Source of the DNA: an uncultured Sulfitobacter sp.
GTDB lineage: Bacteria > Pseudomonadota > Alphaproteobacteria > Rhodobacterales > Rhodobacteraceae
Length of the DNA stretch: 64,000 nt
Assembly: GCA_905182645.1 (NCBI GenBank)
Contig: CAJJCJ010000006.1
Coordinates: forward strand, 369,008-433,007
Reading direction: 5' to 3'
A program made the translations under genes and the position numbers. The notes below the pieces were generated by a model, which saw only the letters and a program-made list of their open reading frames with translations, searched no databases and was not told where the DNA came from. The stretch's first letter is position 1; every line of letters begins with the position of its first letter. Below are positions 1 through 9,912 of this stretch, piece by piece.

Positions 1-132
1 CGACAGCACAGCCATCTCGTGACACACATTAACCAGCTTTGCAGCATCGGTCATCTTTTCAGACTTCAGGCGCAGAATCGTCAATTTGTCGATCAGCTCG
101 CCAGGGGTAGTTGGGACAAAAATTTCCATCAT
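1..132 (-). CDS. DUF6165-like hypothetical protein, N-terminal part (cut by window edge)
   Basis: Minus-strand reading gives MMEIFVPTTPGELIDKLTILRLKSEKMTDAAKLVNVCHEMAVLS, open to the window edge; resembles the 'VPxSPGELLDKITIL' N-terminus of DUF6165 proteins. Confidence 0.6.
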   Translation of the reverse strand, partial: MMEIFVPTTPGELIDKLTILRLKSEKMTDAAKLVNVCHEMAVLS

Positions 133-198
133 ATGCGATCTTCCAAATACTGACAAAGTGCTGTTTCCACTTCTGCAATCACACCTGACCACTGCAAC

Positions 199-831
199 GG
201 GCCTTGTTGCATAGATCGGTGAGGGCGAATGGCTTGAAGAAAAGCATAAAACCACGCGCAAACGGCACTCTTGGCGCAAGCTGCACCTCGGTCTCGATCT
301 TGTCAGTGGCGAGATCGTCTGTTCCGAGTTGACCACAGATGAGGTCGGCGATACGACAGCGCTACCGGACCTGTTGGATCAAGTCGACAGCCCCGTTGAT
401 CTGTTTCTCGCAGATGGAGCTTACGATGGAGAACCCACATCTGACTTGCTTGTCGCTTGATTTGGATCGACAATCGAGGTCACGATCCCGCCTCCCAAAA
501 ACGCAGTACTGAGCCCAAACGCGGCACAGGAGCCGACAGTGCGCGATCACCATATCGCCAACATCGCAGCCCGCAGGCGGATGGCTTGGCAGAAAGCCTC
601 TGGCTACAATCAACGCAGCCGAGGCGAAACCCTCATGGGCCGCTGGAAGGCCGTCATCGGGCCCAAGCTAAAAGCTCGCGCCTTCGAAAACCAGAAAACG
701 GAAGCCAAGATTGGCGTCCGCATACTCAATCGGGTGACCGAACTTGGCCGTCCCAATTTCGAACGCACAGCCTAAATTCCGTCTCGGGTAGGGCCCGTTC
801 CGCGCCGCACCTGATCCCTGCAACACGGCCC
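199..831 (+). mobile_element. Truncated IS5-family-like insertion sequence with recognisable terminal inverted repeats
   Basis: GGGCCTTGTTGCA at 199-211 and TGCAACACGGCCC at 819-831 (inverted, 1 mismatch over 13 nt). Internal transposase remnant: GEWLEEKHKTTRKRHSWRKLHLGLDLVSGEIVCSELTTDEVGDTTALPDLLDQ...FLADGAYDGEPT... Confidence 0.75.
213..775 (+). pseudogene. IS5-family-like transposase remnant (5' end missing, in-frame stop near 458)
   Basis: DDE-transposase-like text interrupted by a stop (...SDLLVA*FGSTIEV...) and continuing to ...KTEAKIGVRILNRVTELGRPNFERTA*. No start or N-terminus present. Confidence 0.75.
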
Positions 832-871
832 CAAAATAGCACATCGGTGGTTTTGGGGGCATGCACAAGCG

Positions 872-1513
872 TCAATGAAGCGGGGATAGGGTCACAATAT
901 CACCACCCGCAGCGGCAGCATCTTCAGCATCATGAGTGACCATCAGAACGGGCAGTGCGCGGGCTTTGGCACGGGCAAATACTAGTTCGCGGACTTGGGC
1001 GCGCAACGCGGTATCAAGCCGCGAAAACGGCTCATCCAGCAGTAAACCGCAGGGGTCCGACAACAGCATCCGCATCAAAGCAACGCGGGCTTTTTGCCCA
1101 CCAGACAATGTCGCCGGATCACGGTCCGCAAACCCGTCCAGCCCGACCTCTGCCAAGGCTTCGTCAATGCGGGTTTGCCTGTCCACCTTGGACCCACCAG
1201 CACGCAGACCAAACGCCAAATTTGCACCCACAGACAAATGCGGAAACAGCAGATCGTCTTGAAACAATATCCCAACGCGGCGCTGGTACGCGGGCGCATC
1301 GGTGACGTCCATACCGTCCAAAATTATCGTGCCCGTCGCCGAAAAATCTTGGGCCAGCGTGCCCGTAATGAAAGCAAGCAGCGTGGACTTTCCAACCCCA
1401 GACGGCCCCATAACTGACAGAACTTCCCCTGGGCCAATATGACGGGACAATGACAAAAGCGGCGCACCGTTCTTCAATATTGTCACATCGCGCAGTGTTA
1501 GACCCCTATCCAT
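872..1513 (-). CDS. ynjD: ABC transporter ATP-binding protein (YnjD-like)
   Basis: Walker A GPSGVGKST, signature LSGGQKARVALMR, Walker B GLLLDEPF; start ATG at 1513 overlaps the permease stop. Confidence 0.8.
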   Translation of the reverse strand: MDRGLTLRDVTILKNGAPLLSLSRHIGPGEVLSVMGPSGVGKSTLLAFITGTLAQDFSATGTIILDGMDVTDAPAYQRRVGILFQDDLLFPHLSVGANLAFGLRAGGSKVDRQTRIDEALAEVGLDGFADRDPATLSGGQKARVALMRMLLSDPCGLLLDEPFSRLDTALRAQVRELVFARAKARALPVLMVTHDAEDAAAAGGDIVTLSPLH

Positions 1514-3218
1514 ACCGCAGTCCTTTTCTGTTGCGCCACACAATTGCAGGCACAATCAAAGCCAGTGCAAACAGGATCAGCGCGGCACCCGTTTGCATTA
1601 AACCGTAAACACCAATGGCACGACGATCACCGCCTGACGCCAGTGCGACAGCCTCAGTCGTTAGGGTGGCCACGCGTCCGCCACCAATCAACAACGTCGC
1701 CAGATACTGCCCGACCGACACCGAAAACCCAACAGCCGCGGCCGTCAAAACTGGACGCAATAACATCGGCAATCGCACCTTCCAAAGGACACGGTCAGGA
1801 CGCGCGCCCAGCGCATTTGCAATCACCCCCATCCGCACATCCCACGCACGGAACGGATCCGCCAATGATAAAAACACATAAGGCAGCACAAACACCAGAT
1901 GAGCCAGCATCACAGGCAACCGCCCGACATCCGCCCCAATGTTCAACATCAATGTCTGCAAGCCCGGCAGGAACGCAGTCTGCGGCACCAGCAATGGCAA
2001 ATAAAGCAACCATATACCCCGCGACGACAGGCGCAAACCATAGCGGTACTCGGCCTCCAAGCAGCCTACCGTAAGAGCCAGCGCTGCGAGCGTGACCACA
2101 GCGGCAATCAACGCCGTTTCACCCAGTGCTTCCACCGTTCCTGGCCCAAAACGCATCCAATTTCGTCCGCTCAACTGATCGGGCAGAAAATCAGGAAAGC
2201 TCCAATATCCTGCAAACGACCAGACGCCCAAAACCACAATGCCAGCAAGCACAAGAAACGCACAAACGATCCCTGCAGTTAGGGCCAATCCTCCAACAAT
2301 AGGGTCGATTTTTCCGCGCGTACCAGACATAATCCAGCGATGCCCAAGGACCGTGACAATGGCTTCACCAATGCGCCAAGCCATCAACGCGCCAATGACC
2401 AACGCCAGTTGCAACAACGCAGCAGCGGCCCCTTGCAAACGCATCGCCAAGTCGGGGTCAGACATAAGACGCACAATATAAACAGAAAGGCTCGGCGGGG
2501 TGTTCGGTCCCAAAATAACGGCGACATCGACGACCGACATTGAATAGGCCAATACCACATAAACCGGCAGCCTGATTTGCGCATAAACGCGCGGGAACAC
2601 GGTTTTCAGCCAGCCCGTCAAACGGCCATAACCCAGCGCTTTGGCCACTGCAGCACTGCGTCCAGTATCAGCTTGGCCAAGTGCGGCGAGCGTGATCAGC
2701 AGCAAGAACGGCACCTCTTTGATGACCAATCCGGCCATCATCGTCAGGCCCCAAGTGTCTTGAACGATCAACAAATCAGGTGGTCGGTCCCAGCCCGTGA
2801 TTGCAGGTGAAACTGCCCGCGACAGCCACCCAGACGGGGTGATCAAAAACGCCAACCCAAACGCGGCAGCAGCGTGGGGAACCGACAACAATGGCGACAG
2901 CAACCGTTCTAAGAACCGGAACGCGGGGGTGCCAGACCAGCCAGCTGTCAACAGCGCAACAATGGTCAACGCCAGTGCTGTTGCACCAACACCCACGCCA
3001 ACAGACAGCATAACGGCGCGCGGCAATCCGGCCCAATCAAACAAATCATAAAACGGGGATAGCGTCGGACCTGTCAGTCCCGCGGCAGGCAAATGCCCAA
3101 ACGCGGGCAAAATAGTGCCGTAAAGCCCCGCAATCACTGGTCCAAGCATCGCGAGCAACGTTATTGCAGGCAACACAGGCAAAACGCGCCGTGACTTGTG
3201 ATCGTGGCGCGTTTTCAC
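1506..3218 (-). CDS. ynjC: ABC transporter permease, fused two-domain (YnjC-like)
   Basis: Long hydrophobic ORF with two EAA-like segments (ALGYGRLTGWLKTVFPRV; ALGARPDRVLWKVRLPM). The ORF track starts at 3377, but a GTG at 3218 next to the upstream gene stop is the likelier start. Confidence 0.75.
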   Translation of the reverse strand: MKTRHDHKSRRVLPVLPAITLLAMLGPVIAGLYGTILPAFGHLPAAGLTGPTLSPFYDLFDWAGLPRAVMLSVGVGVGATALALTIVALLTAGWSGTPAFRFLERLLSPLLSVPHAAAAFGLAFLITPSGWLSRAVSPAITGWDRPPDLLIVQDTWGLTMMAGLVIKEVPFLLLITLAALGQADTGRSAAVAKALGYGRLTGWLKTVFPRVYAQIRLPVYVVLAYSMSVVDVAVILGPNTPPSLSVYIVRLMSDPDLAMRLQGAAAALLQLALVIGALMAWRIGEAIVTVLGHRWIMSGTRGKIDPIVGGLALTAGIVCAFLVLAGIVVLGVWSFAGYWSFPDFLPDQLSGRNWMRFGPGTVEALGETALIAAVVTLAALALTVGCLEAEYRYGLRLSSRGIWLLYLPLLVPQTAFLPGLQTLMLNIGADVGRLPVMLAHLVFVLPYVFLSLADPFRAWDVRMGVIANALGARPDRVLWKVRLPMLLRPVLTAAAVGFSVSVGQYLATLLIGGGRVATLTTEAVALASGGDRRAIGVYGLMQTGAALILFALALIVPAIVWRNRKGLRYG

Positions 3219-3231
3219 GTCGGTTGACAGC

Positions 3232-4434
3232 TTACTGCGCAACGCCGTAACGATCCGCCCAATCATCAGCCAAACGCGTGGCCCAGCTTGGGTGCGGCTC
3301 CGCTTGAACAGTGCCCCGATCAGCTGGCGACAAGGTCGCAATGCCAAGATCAAGCCCATCAAACACCGCTCGTTCATCTGCGGTAATCGCGGTCATATCC
3401 AAGACCGTGCCATAACCCAAAATCGCAGGGTCCTGCGCGCGGGCCTGCGCCTCTGGAGACATCAAGAAGTTGGCGACAATCATCGCGCCCGCCTTGGACC
3501 CTGAATTGTAAGGAACAGTCACAAACGACGCATTCCCGATTGTGCCCTTGTCCAACACAAAGGTGCGCACGGTGTCTGGCAATTCAAAGTTGGCAATCGC
3601 AGTCGACGCAGCACCGGGGCTAAACGAAATCGACAGATCCAGTTCATCATCAGCAATCAGTGGGAACATCGCGGTGCCTGTCGCAGGATATGCCTTACCT
3701 TCACGCCACAGGTTTGGGGTCAATGCATCAAGATATGCCCAAAGCGGGGCAGAAACTTCGGCATAATTTTCATCCGTCGCTGGGGCGGACAGAACGCTCG
3801 CATCTGGCAAGATATCAACCAAAACTTGCTTGAGAAACGTCGTGCCCAAGAAATCTGGCGGCTGTGGATAGCTAAAGCGACCGGGGTTCGCCTGCGCCCA
3901 CTCCAGCAACGCCTGCATGGACCCAACACGCTCAGGCATGTCAGCAGTGTCATGTACAAACACAACCTGCGCCATGGCCCACGGGCTTTCAAACCCATCG
4001 GTTGGGACCGTGAAATCGGACTGCACAGTTTTTTCGGCAACATCCACAACCGACCAGTTCGGCAACTGCTCTGCATAAGGACCAAACAACAGGTCGGCCT
4101 CTTTCATAGCAGCAAAGTTTACGCCGTTAATCCAGATCATATCGATGGCACCATCATCGTTTTCACCAGCCTGCTTTTCAGCAAGAACGCGGGTAACAGC
4201 GTCAGCGGTATTGGTCAGCTTCACATGCTCAAGTATGACACCGTAATCCTCGGACACACGCGATCCAACCCATGCCAAGAAATCGTTTGTGGTGGTCGAT
4301 CCACCCCATGCGTTCCAATATACGGTTTGACCCTTGGCCTCTGCCTTAACAGCATCCCAATCCGCTGGATTAGGGTCTGCAATTGCCGCCACAGGGGCGA
4401 TAAGCGCAGCAAGAATAGCAAGATGTTTCATCAA
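3232..4434 (-). CDS. ynjB: ABC transporter substrate-binding protein (YnjB-like)
   Basis: Signal peptide MMKHLAILAALIAPVAAIADP followed by ...GQTVYWNAWGGSTTTNDFLAWV...IDMIWINGVNFAAMKEADLLFGP..., typical of YnjB-like proteins; operon context with YnjC/D/F. Confidence 0.8.
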   Translation of the reverse strand: MMKHLAILAALIAPVAAIADPNPADWDAVKAEAKGQTVYWNAWGGSTTTNDFLAWVGSRVSEDYGVILEHVKLTNTADAVTRVLAEKQAGENDDGAIDMIWINGVNFAAMKEADLLFGPYAEQLPNWSVVDVAEKTVQSDFTVPTDGFESPWAMAQVVFVHDTADMPERVGSMQALLEWAQANPGRFSYPQPPDFLGTTFLKQVLVDILPDASVLSAPATDENYAEVSAPLWAYLDALTPNLWREGKAYPATGTAMFPLIADDELDLSISFSPGAASTAIANFELPDTVRTFVLDKGTIGNASFVTVPYNSGSKAGAMIVANFLMSPEAQARAQDPAILGYGTVLDMTAITADERAVFDGLDLGIATLSPADRGTVQAEPHPSWATRLADDWADRYGVAQ

Positions 4435-4443
4435 GATGGTCCT

Positions 4444-5052
4444 TTAGTCAGTATAAGTCTGTTTGGCGCTGTAAATGCGCAAGATAGCAGTCGCAAAGCA
4501 TAGTGCGCCAAACACATAAGACAGCGGCACAAAATATGTGGGAAACAGACAAAGTAGGACAAAGAACGCAATCGTCTCGGTCCCTTCCAGAATGCCGTTA
4601 GAATAGTAAAGCGACTTTTGCCCCTGCGCATCGGTCTTATGACCGTGCTTTTCCGCAAGAATGGCAAAGCCCAAAAAGCTGGTGCCGTTGAAGTAGAACG
4701 CCATCAACAAAAACGCGCCTGCGGCCCCGTTCGTTGTTGGGTCAGCAAAGACAAACGCCGCTGGAATAGCGCCGTAAAACAGAAAGTCCGCGGCGATATC
4801 GAAGTAGCCGCCAAAATCGGTGGTACAAGTCGCCCGCGCAACAGCGCCATCAAGCCCATCTGCGACCCGGCTGGCAAGCAGTGGAAATAATGCCAAGAAC
4901 GGTGCGCCCAGCGCGATACAAATCGCCGAAATTAGACCCAAACAAAGGCCAATCAGCGTCACATCGTCTGCACTGATCCCACGCGCCGCAATCATCCGGC
5001 CAGCTTCATTCAGCGGCGGATCAATCAATCGGCGGGCATACCGGTCAAGCAT
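4444..5052 (-). CDS. ynjF: CDP-alcohol phosphatidyltransferase family protein (YnjF-like)
   Basis: CDP-OH-P motif DGLDGAVARATCTTDFGGYFDIAAD (DGxxGxxAR...GxxxDxxxD); adjacent to ynjBCD-like genes. Confidence 0.8.
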   Translation of the reverse strand: MLDRYARRLIDPPLNEAGRMIAARGISADDVTLIGLCLGLISAICIALGAPFLALFPLLASRVADGLDGAVARATCTTDFGGYFDIAADFLFYGAIPAAFVFADPTTNGAAGAFLLMAFYFNGTSFLGFAILAEKHGHKTDAQGQKSLYYSNGILEGTETIAFFVLLCLFPTYFVPLSYVFGALCFATAILRIYSAKQTYTD

Positions 5053-5131
5053 AAAGGTCCTTTCAAACTAGGCACCTTGTGGCCCAGCAAACCGTTTCAC
5101 GCAATCGACATGACAAAAACGTGAGGCAAGC

Positions 5132-7129
5132 CTAGCCAACTGCAATACGCGGACGACCTTGGGCGGTAACTTTGACCGATGCCTCAATGAACATCGGCTG
5201 GCCCTCAATATCGACCTGTTTAATGTTCCGGGCCACGGTGAACCGGATTTCCTCCACACCAGCAGCACGCGCGCTTTCCCCCGCCTCAGAGCGCAAGGCA
5301 TCTTCCAACGCGGTCATCGCATCATCGGCTGTCAAAAATTGGCGGATACCTTCCGGCAAATGAACCGCAAACGATCCGGCTCCTGGACTGGTCACAGTGC
5401 CACTTGCGCGCATCGCAACCTGCCCGACAACAGCCCCAATCGCGTTGGCAACGCCCGCATGTTTGGGCAAAATCATGCGTGTGTTCAGGCGTTCACCAAC
5501 AGCGACGTAATAAGCAGCAGCAGACGCGCCAAGCCCGATTACAGGCACGCCAAGCCGCAGATCAACCTGCACGACACCGCTATGCTGGCTCAAGCCAGCC
5601 ATTGTCAGCGGATGGGAGGCCAACACATCGGGTTGCGGCCAACCGTCTTCGTCGAACGCCGCCTGCAACAGGCAATCCACCGTTTGTTTTGTCAGCTGAT
5701 CAATCACCATCTGGGCCATCGCATCAGGCCCTGATGCCAGCCGATCACCTGATCCAATGCGCCTGCGTGCAAACAGCGTCAGCGCCTTGGTTGCGGCATT
5801 CGTGTCCCAGACATCAAGACGACCCAACGTATGAGATGCATCCGACGGGGTCACACCGGCAATCATCACCATGCCGCGCGTGACAAGACGCATCAACGCG
5901 GGGTGTTCCATGCGGGTCGCCGCAGCTTCGCCGGCACGCAAAGGACCATTTAGCAGACGGGTTGCAACAGCGGTTTCGCGGGCATCAAGCCCCTCTGGCA
6001 GGACCGTAAAAATCGGTATCGCAAATTGGCCACCATCAGCTGGCGGCACGTCGCTTGAGAGACAACGATCCAGCAAGCGGTGCACCAGCTCTGGATGATC
6101 GCGCGCCGCCAGCGCAATCGGCATCAACCGGCGCGGCCCAAGCCGCAAGCCACCGCCCAAGCCGTCAACAACGTGCACTTCGCTGTCGCCACCAAGGCCA
6201 GTCGTGCGCATCGCAACCGCCTCTACCATTGTGCGGTACGGACCAACGCGGGCACCTTGTGGGTCAATTTTTGGGCGTCCGGCCTGTAATAGACACACAT
6301 CCGTGGTCGTTCCGCCAATGTCAGACACCAATGCATCTTGCTCGCCTGTCAACCAAGACGCGCCAGCAATCGACGCCGCAGGGCCAGATAAAATCGTTTC
6401 AATCGGCTTTTCGCGGGCAACATCTGCAGACACCAAGGCACCGTCACCGCGCACAACCATCAGGCGGGCATCAATACCGACATGGGCCAAATGGCCTTCA
6501 CAGGCACCGATTAGTCCGTCGATCATCCCGATCAAACGGGCGTTCAGCACGGCGGTTAACGCACGCTTCGGCCCGCCCAATGCAGACGACAGCTCGTGCG
6601 AACAGGTCACAGGTTTCCCCATCAAATCGCGGATCAGATCACGGGCAGCAACCTCATGCGCAGCATTGCGCGTGGCGAAACTTGCGGCGATGGCAAACCC
6701 TGTGACACCCGCATCAAGGCCGCGCACCGCACTTTCTAACGCAGCCAAATCCAACGGCATGACCTCGGTGCCAGCGTGGGAATGGCCACCGGCCAATGCG
6801 ATAACCGGGTCACCACGCAACGCATCCGTCAGACCAGCACGGCCCAGCTCGGCAGGGTCAAATCCAATAAACACCAGCGCAATGCGACCACCTTGGCCTT
6901 CAACCAACGCATTCGTGGCAAGCGTCGTAGACAGGGACACCATCGCGACCTCGGCAGGATCAATCGCAGCATCAGCCAATGCCGCATCAATCGCAGCACC
7001 AACCCCAACGGCCAAATCTGGACGGGACGTCAGCGCCTTGGCGCTTGCCAAAACCGCATCCGTCGCCTCATCCAAAATCACCGCGTCAGTATACGTACCA
7101 CCGGTATCGACACCCAAAAGATACGCCAT
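5132..7129 (-). CDS. Hydantoinase/oxoprolinase family protein (HyuA-type)
   Basis: N-terminus MAYLLGVDTGGTYTDAVILDEATD, SDIGGTTTDVCLLQAGRP, ETILSGPAASIAGA; ASKHA-type hydantoinase A/oxoprolinase motifs. Confidence 0.85.
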   Translation of the reverse strand: MAYLLGVDTGGTYTDAVILDEATDAVLASAKALTSRPDLAVGVGAAIDAALADAAIDPAEVAMVSLSTTLATNALVEGQGGRIALVFIGFDPAELGRAGLTDALRGDPVIALAGGHSHAGTEVMPLDLAALESAVRGLDAGVTGFAIAASFATRNAAHEVAARDLIRDLMGKPVTCSHELSSALGGPKRALTAVLNARLIGMIDGLIGACEGHLAHVGIDARLMVVRGDGALVSADVAREKPIETILSGPAASIAGASWLTGEQDALVSDIGGTTTDVCLLQAGRPKIDPQGARVGPYRTMVEAVAMRTTGLGGDSEVHVVDGLGGGLRLGPRRLMPIALAARDHPELVHRLLDRCLSSDVPPADGGQFAIPIFTVLPEGLDARETAVATRLLNGPLRAGEAAATRMEHPALMRLVTRGMVMIAGVTPSDASHTLGRLDVWDTNAATKALTLFARRRIGSGDRLASGPDAMAQMVIDQLTKQTVDCLLQAAFDEDGWPQPDVLASHPLTMAGLSQHSGVVQVDLRLGVPVIGLGASAAAYYVAVGERLNTRMILPKHAGVANAIGAVVGQVAMRASGTVTSPGAGSFAVHLPEGIRQFLTADDAMTALEDALRSEAGESARAAGVEEIRFTVARNIKQVDIEGQPMFIEASVKVTAQGRPRIAVG

Positions 7130-7199
7130 TCAACTGCCCTCACATATTTGGCAGAAACAACCACTGTTCAAGGCAGCTGACCATCCCAAATGCGACACA

Positions 7200-7457
7200 T
7201 CAGGTTGCTATGCAAATCGGGGCACCGGTACTGTCACGAACTACAAACAACTCCGACGCAAACGTGTAGAAATAGCACCCATCAGGATCACGGTTCACCT
7301 CAGAGCGATCAATGTCCGACGGGATCGCTGCGTCCACAGACAGCGGCAACAACAACGGATCGACCACAGGACGGGCACATGCCGACAAAATGAATAACCC
7401 GACCATCAAGCCGCATTTTACCACCCACGTATTACTGTCATTCAAGCTGATCGTCAT
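7200..7457 (-). CDS. Small putative lipoprotein
   Basis: 85-aa ORF with N-terminal hydrophobic segment and lipobox-like LSAC (GLFILSACARPVVDPLLLPLSVDAAIPSDIDRSEVNRDPDGCYFY). Confidence 0.6.
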   Translation of the reverse strand: MTISLNDSNTWVVKCGLMVGLFILSACARPVVDPLLLPLSVDAAIPSDIDRSEVNRDPDGCYFYTFASELFVVRDSTGAPICIAT

Positions 7458-7522
7458 TGAGTCTGGGCCCTTGTCATGTTTTCAGTGTCATCGGAATAAA
7501 ACTATGCCACGATGGATGGAAT

Positions 7523-8122
7523 ATGACAAAACCAGCGACCCGCATACAACAAAAAAACCGTTCCACGATCCTGTCTGCGGGACTAGACGTCTTTTCACAA
7601 TTTGGGTTCCGTGGTGCCACGGTCGACCAAGTCGCAACAGCGGCTGGTTTGTCAAAACCGAACTTGCTGTATTATTTCCCATCAAAAGAAGCGATCCACC
7701 AAGAGGTGCTGGCGTCTTTGCTCGATCTTTGGCTCGATCCTCTGCGGGACATGGACGCCGATGGCGATCCGATCACGGAAATTCTGACGTACGCGCAGCG
7801 TAAACTAGACCTTAGCCGCGACTACCCGCGTGAAAGCAGATTATTTGCCAATGAAATCCTGCAAGGCGCGCCGCGATTGGCGTACACACTTCCTACCCTG
7901 AAATCCTTGGTAGATGAAAAAGCAGCGATCATCCAAACATGGGTTAATGACGACAAAATCGCCGTAATAGACCCTTATCACCTGATATTCTTGATCTGGG
8001 GACAGACACAGCACTACGCTGATTTTGATGTGCAAGTCCGCGCGGTTTTAGGGTCCGATGACCCCTATCCAGGGGCCGCAATATTTCTCGAACACACCCT
8101 GCGCAGGTTGCTTGCGCCTTAA
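7523..8122 (+). CDS. TetR-family transcriptional regulator, RutR-like
   Basis: HTH TRIQQKNRSTILSAGLDVFSQFGFRGATVDQVATAAGLSKPNLLYYFPSKEAIHQEV; C-terminal RutR-like region. Start at internal ATG 7523. Confidence 0.8.
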   Translation: MTKPATRIQQKNRSTILSAGLDVFSQFGFRGATVDQVATAAGLSKPNLLYYFPSKEAIHQEVLASLLDLWLDPLRDMDADGDPITEILTYAQRKLDLSRDYPRESRLFANEILQGAPRLAYTLPTLKSLVDEKAAIIQTWVNDDKIAVIDPYHLIFLIWGQTQHYADFDVQVRAVLGSDDPYPGAAIFLEHTLRRLLAP

Positions 8123-9030
8123 AACGAAAACGGGGCGACGTTGATACGTTTGCCCAATGTCATCGCATCAGACACATGCACCATTGGGGCCAAATCCACA
8201 TCGGACCGCCCTTCGCGCACAAGCGTTGCCATATGATGATATAGCGCGGGATATTCGTCCAACGTCGTACCCGCGACCTCCACATCATTGATCACACAGC
8301 GATTACCGCCATCCAACAAGGCCACGACATCACCGCCAGCGCGCAGGGTCATTTCCCACATCTGACGACCTTCGTTTAGCCAGTCCAACTCCATCGTAAG
8401 ATCACCACTAAACTGAACGGAGGCGGCAATCGGCGTGAACTTGTTCGCTGGAAACTGCAACTCGGCGCTTTTGATATGCACAGGGGCTGGCAGAACATTA
8501 GTCAAGATCGACAAGGCGTTGATACCTGGGTCAAACACACCCATGCCGCCCGGCTCGAAAATCCAGTCTTGATCGGGGTGCCAACGGCGCACATCTTCTT
8601 TCCAATCGATATGACCACCAGTGACGACCTTATCCGACAGAAATACCTTCGCAGCAGCGACGCCCTTGGCCATGCGGCTATGCCACGTGGTATAAAGCGA
8701 CACACCTCGGGCGGCAGCCATCGTCTGCAAATCTTGCACCTCGGCCAACGTCGCACCCGGTGGTTTTTCCAGCATCACATGACGGCCAGCAGCAATCGCG
8801 CGCGCGGCATAATCATAGCGCGGGACAGGCGGCAGACATAATGAAATGGTATGAATATCTTGGCGCTCAGCCAGCATTGCATCGAAATCCGAATATGATG
8901 GAACACCTTCAACAGTGCCCGCACGACTAACCGTCGCGGCCAAGGTCCAGTCACCGCTCGCAGCAATCGCAGGCACGTGCTGATCAACAGCGATCTTTCC
9001 AATACCAACAAGGCAAATTGGCTGTTCCAT
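8119..9030 (-). CDS. Gfo/Idh/MocA family oxidoreductase (galactose 1-dehydrogenase-like)
   Basis: MEQPICLVGIGKIAVDQHVPAIA...HVMLEKPPGATLAEVQDL...WHSRMAKGVAAAK; EKP motif of the family. Start taken at 9030. Confidence 0.8.
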   Translation of the reverse strand: MEQPICLVGIGKIAVDQHVPAIAASGDWTLAATVSRAGTVEGVPSYSDFDAMLAERQDIHTISLCLPPVPRYDYAARAIAAGRHVMLEKPPGATLAEVQDLQTMAAARGVSLYTTWHSRMAKGVAAAKVFLSDKVVTGGHIDWKEDVRRWHPDQDWIFEPGGMGVFDPGINALSILTNVLPAPVHIKSAELQFPANKFTPIAASVQFSGDLTMELDWLNEGRQMWEMTLRAGGDVVALLDGGNRCVINDVEVAGTTLDEYPALYHHMATLVREGRSDVDLAPMVHVSDAMTLGKRINVAPFSF

Positions 9031-9171
9031 GCGGTGGCTCCTCGTAAAGTTATCCAGATCAGGCATCCCCCATATCAATCGAATGTTCAAGTACCGCTCA
9101 GATGTCGCATTCAAGCTTGAATGAACTTTGATCCGCTGCAAATATCAACGCAACACACCAAGGGGAACATC

Positions 9172-9912
9172 ATGCGCGACAATATGAAATTCTGGCAAGA
9201 ACGGGTTGATCTGGCTGCTGCTTTTCGGTGGGCAGCACGGCTGAACATGCATGAAGGGGTCGCCAACCACTTTAGCCTCGCGATCAATGATGATGGAACC
9301 AAGTTCCTGATGAACCCCAATCAGGCACATTTCAGTAGGATCAAAGCAAGCGATATGATCATCGTAGACGCCAACGATCCTGAAACCCTGACCGGACCAG
9401 ATGCGCCCGACCCAACGGCGTGGGGGCTGCATGGGGGTATCCACCGCGGTGTGCCGCATGCGCGGTGCTGCATGCACGTGCATTCGATCCATGCAACCGT
9501 TTTGGCGGCGCTTGCCGACAGCCGATTGCCCCCCATCGACCAGAACGCCTGCACGTTTTACGGACGTCACGTGGTCGATGAAAACTACGGCGGTTTGGCC
9601 TTTGAAGAAGAAGGCGCGCGCTGCGCCACCCTGCTGTCGGACCCCAAGGATAAGGTCATGGTCATGGGCAACCACGGCATCATGATTATCGGCGATACGG
9701 TCGCAGAAACCTTTAATAGACTCTATTACTTTGAACGCGCCTGCGAAACCTACATCCGTGCGCTGCAAACCGGACAGCCCCTGCGGATCATTCCACATGA
9801 CATCGCGACCAAGACTAGCCAAGAACTTGCGGACTATCCAGAACAGGACGAGCGGCACCTGTCCGAACTTAAGGCGATCCTGACGGACGAAGGGTCCAAC
9901 TTTGACAAATAG
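9172..9912 (+). CDS. Class II aldolase/adducin family protein
   Basis: ANHFSLAINDDG, MHVHSIHATVLAAL (metal-binding HxH), VMGNHGIMIIGDTVAETFNRLYYFERACE. Start at 9172. Confidence 0.85.
   Translation: MRDNMKFWQERVDLAAAFRWAARLNMHEGVANHFSLAINDDGTKFLMNPNQAHFSRIKASDMIIVDANDPETLTGPDAPDPTAWGLHGGIHRGVPHARCCMHVHSIHATVLAALADSRLPPIDQNACTFYGRHVVDENYGGLAFEEEGARCATLLSDPKDKVMVMGNHGIMIIGDTVAETFNRLYYFERACETYIRALQTGQPLRIIPHDIATKTSQELADYPEQDERHLSELKAILTDEGSNFDK

Noticed and set aside
4434-5131. Thiamine (TPP) riboswitch upstream of the ynj/thi-like transporter
   Set aside because: No TPP-riboswitch core (CTGAGA...ACCTGATC...) was found upstream, and the SBP resembles YnjB rather than ThiB.
5159-7397. Long plus-strand ORFs opposite the hydantoinase gene (e.g. 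6204-7397, 397 aa)
   Set aside because: Antisense of a well-recognised HyuA gene; the compositions (Arg/Ala/Thr/Pro-rich, no motifs) are those of high-GC shadow ORFs. The same applies to antisense ORFs across dxs, gltB, gltD and the acyl-CoA dehydrogenase.
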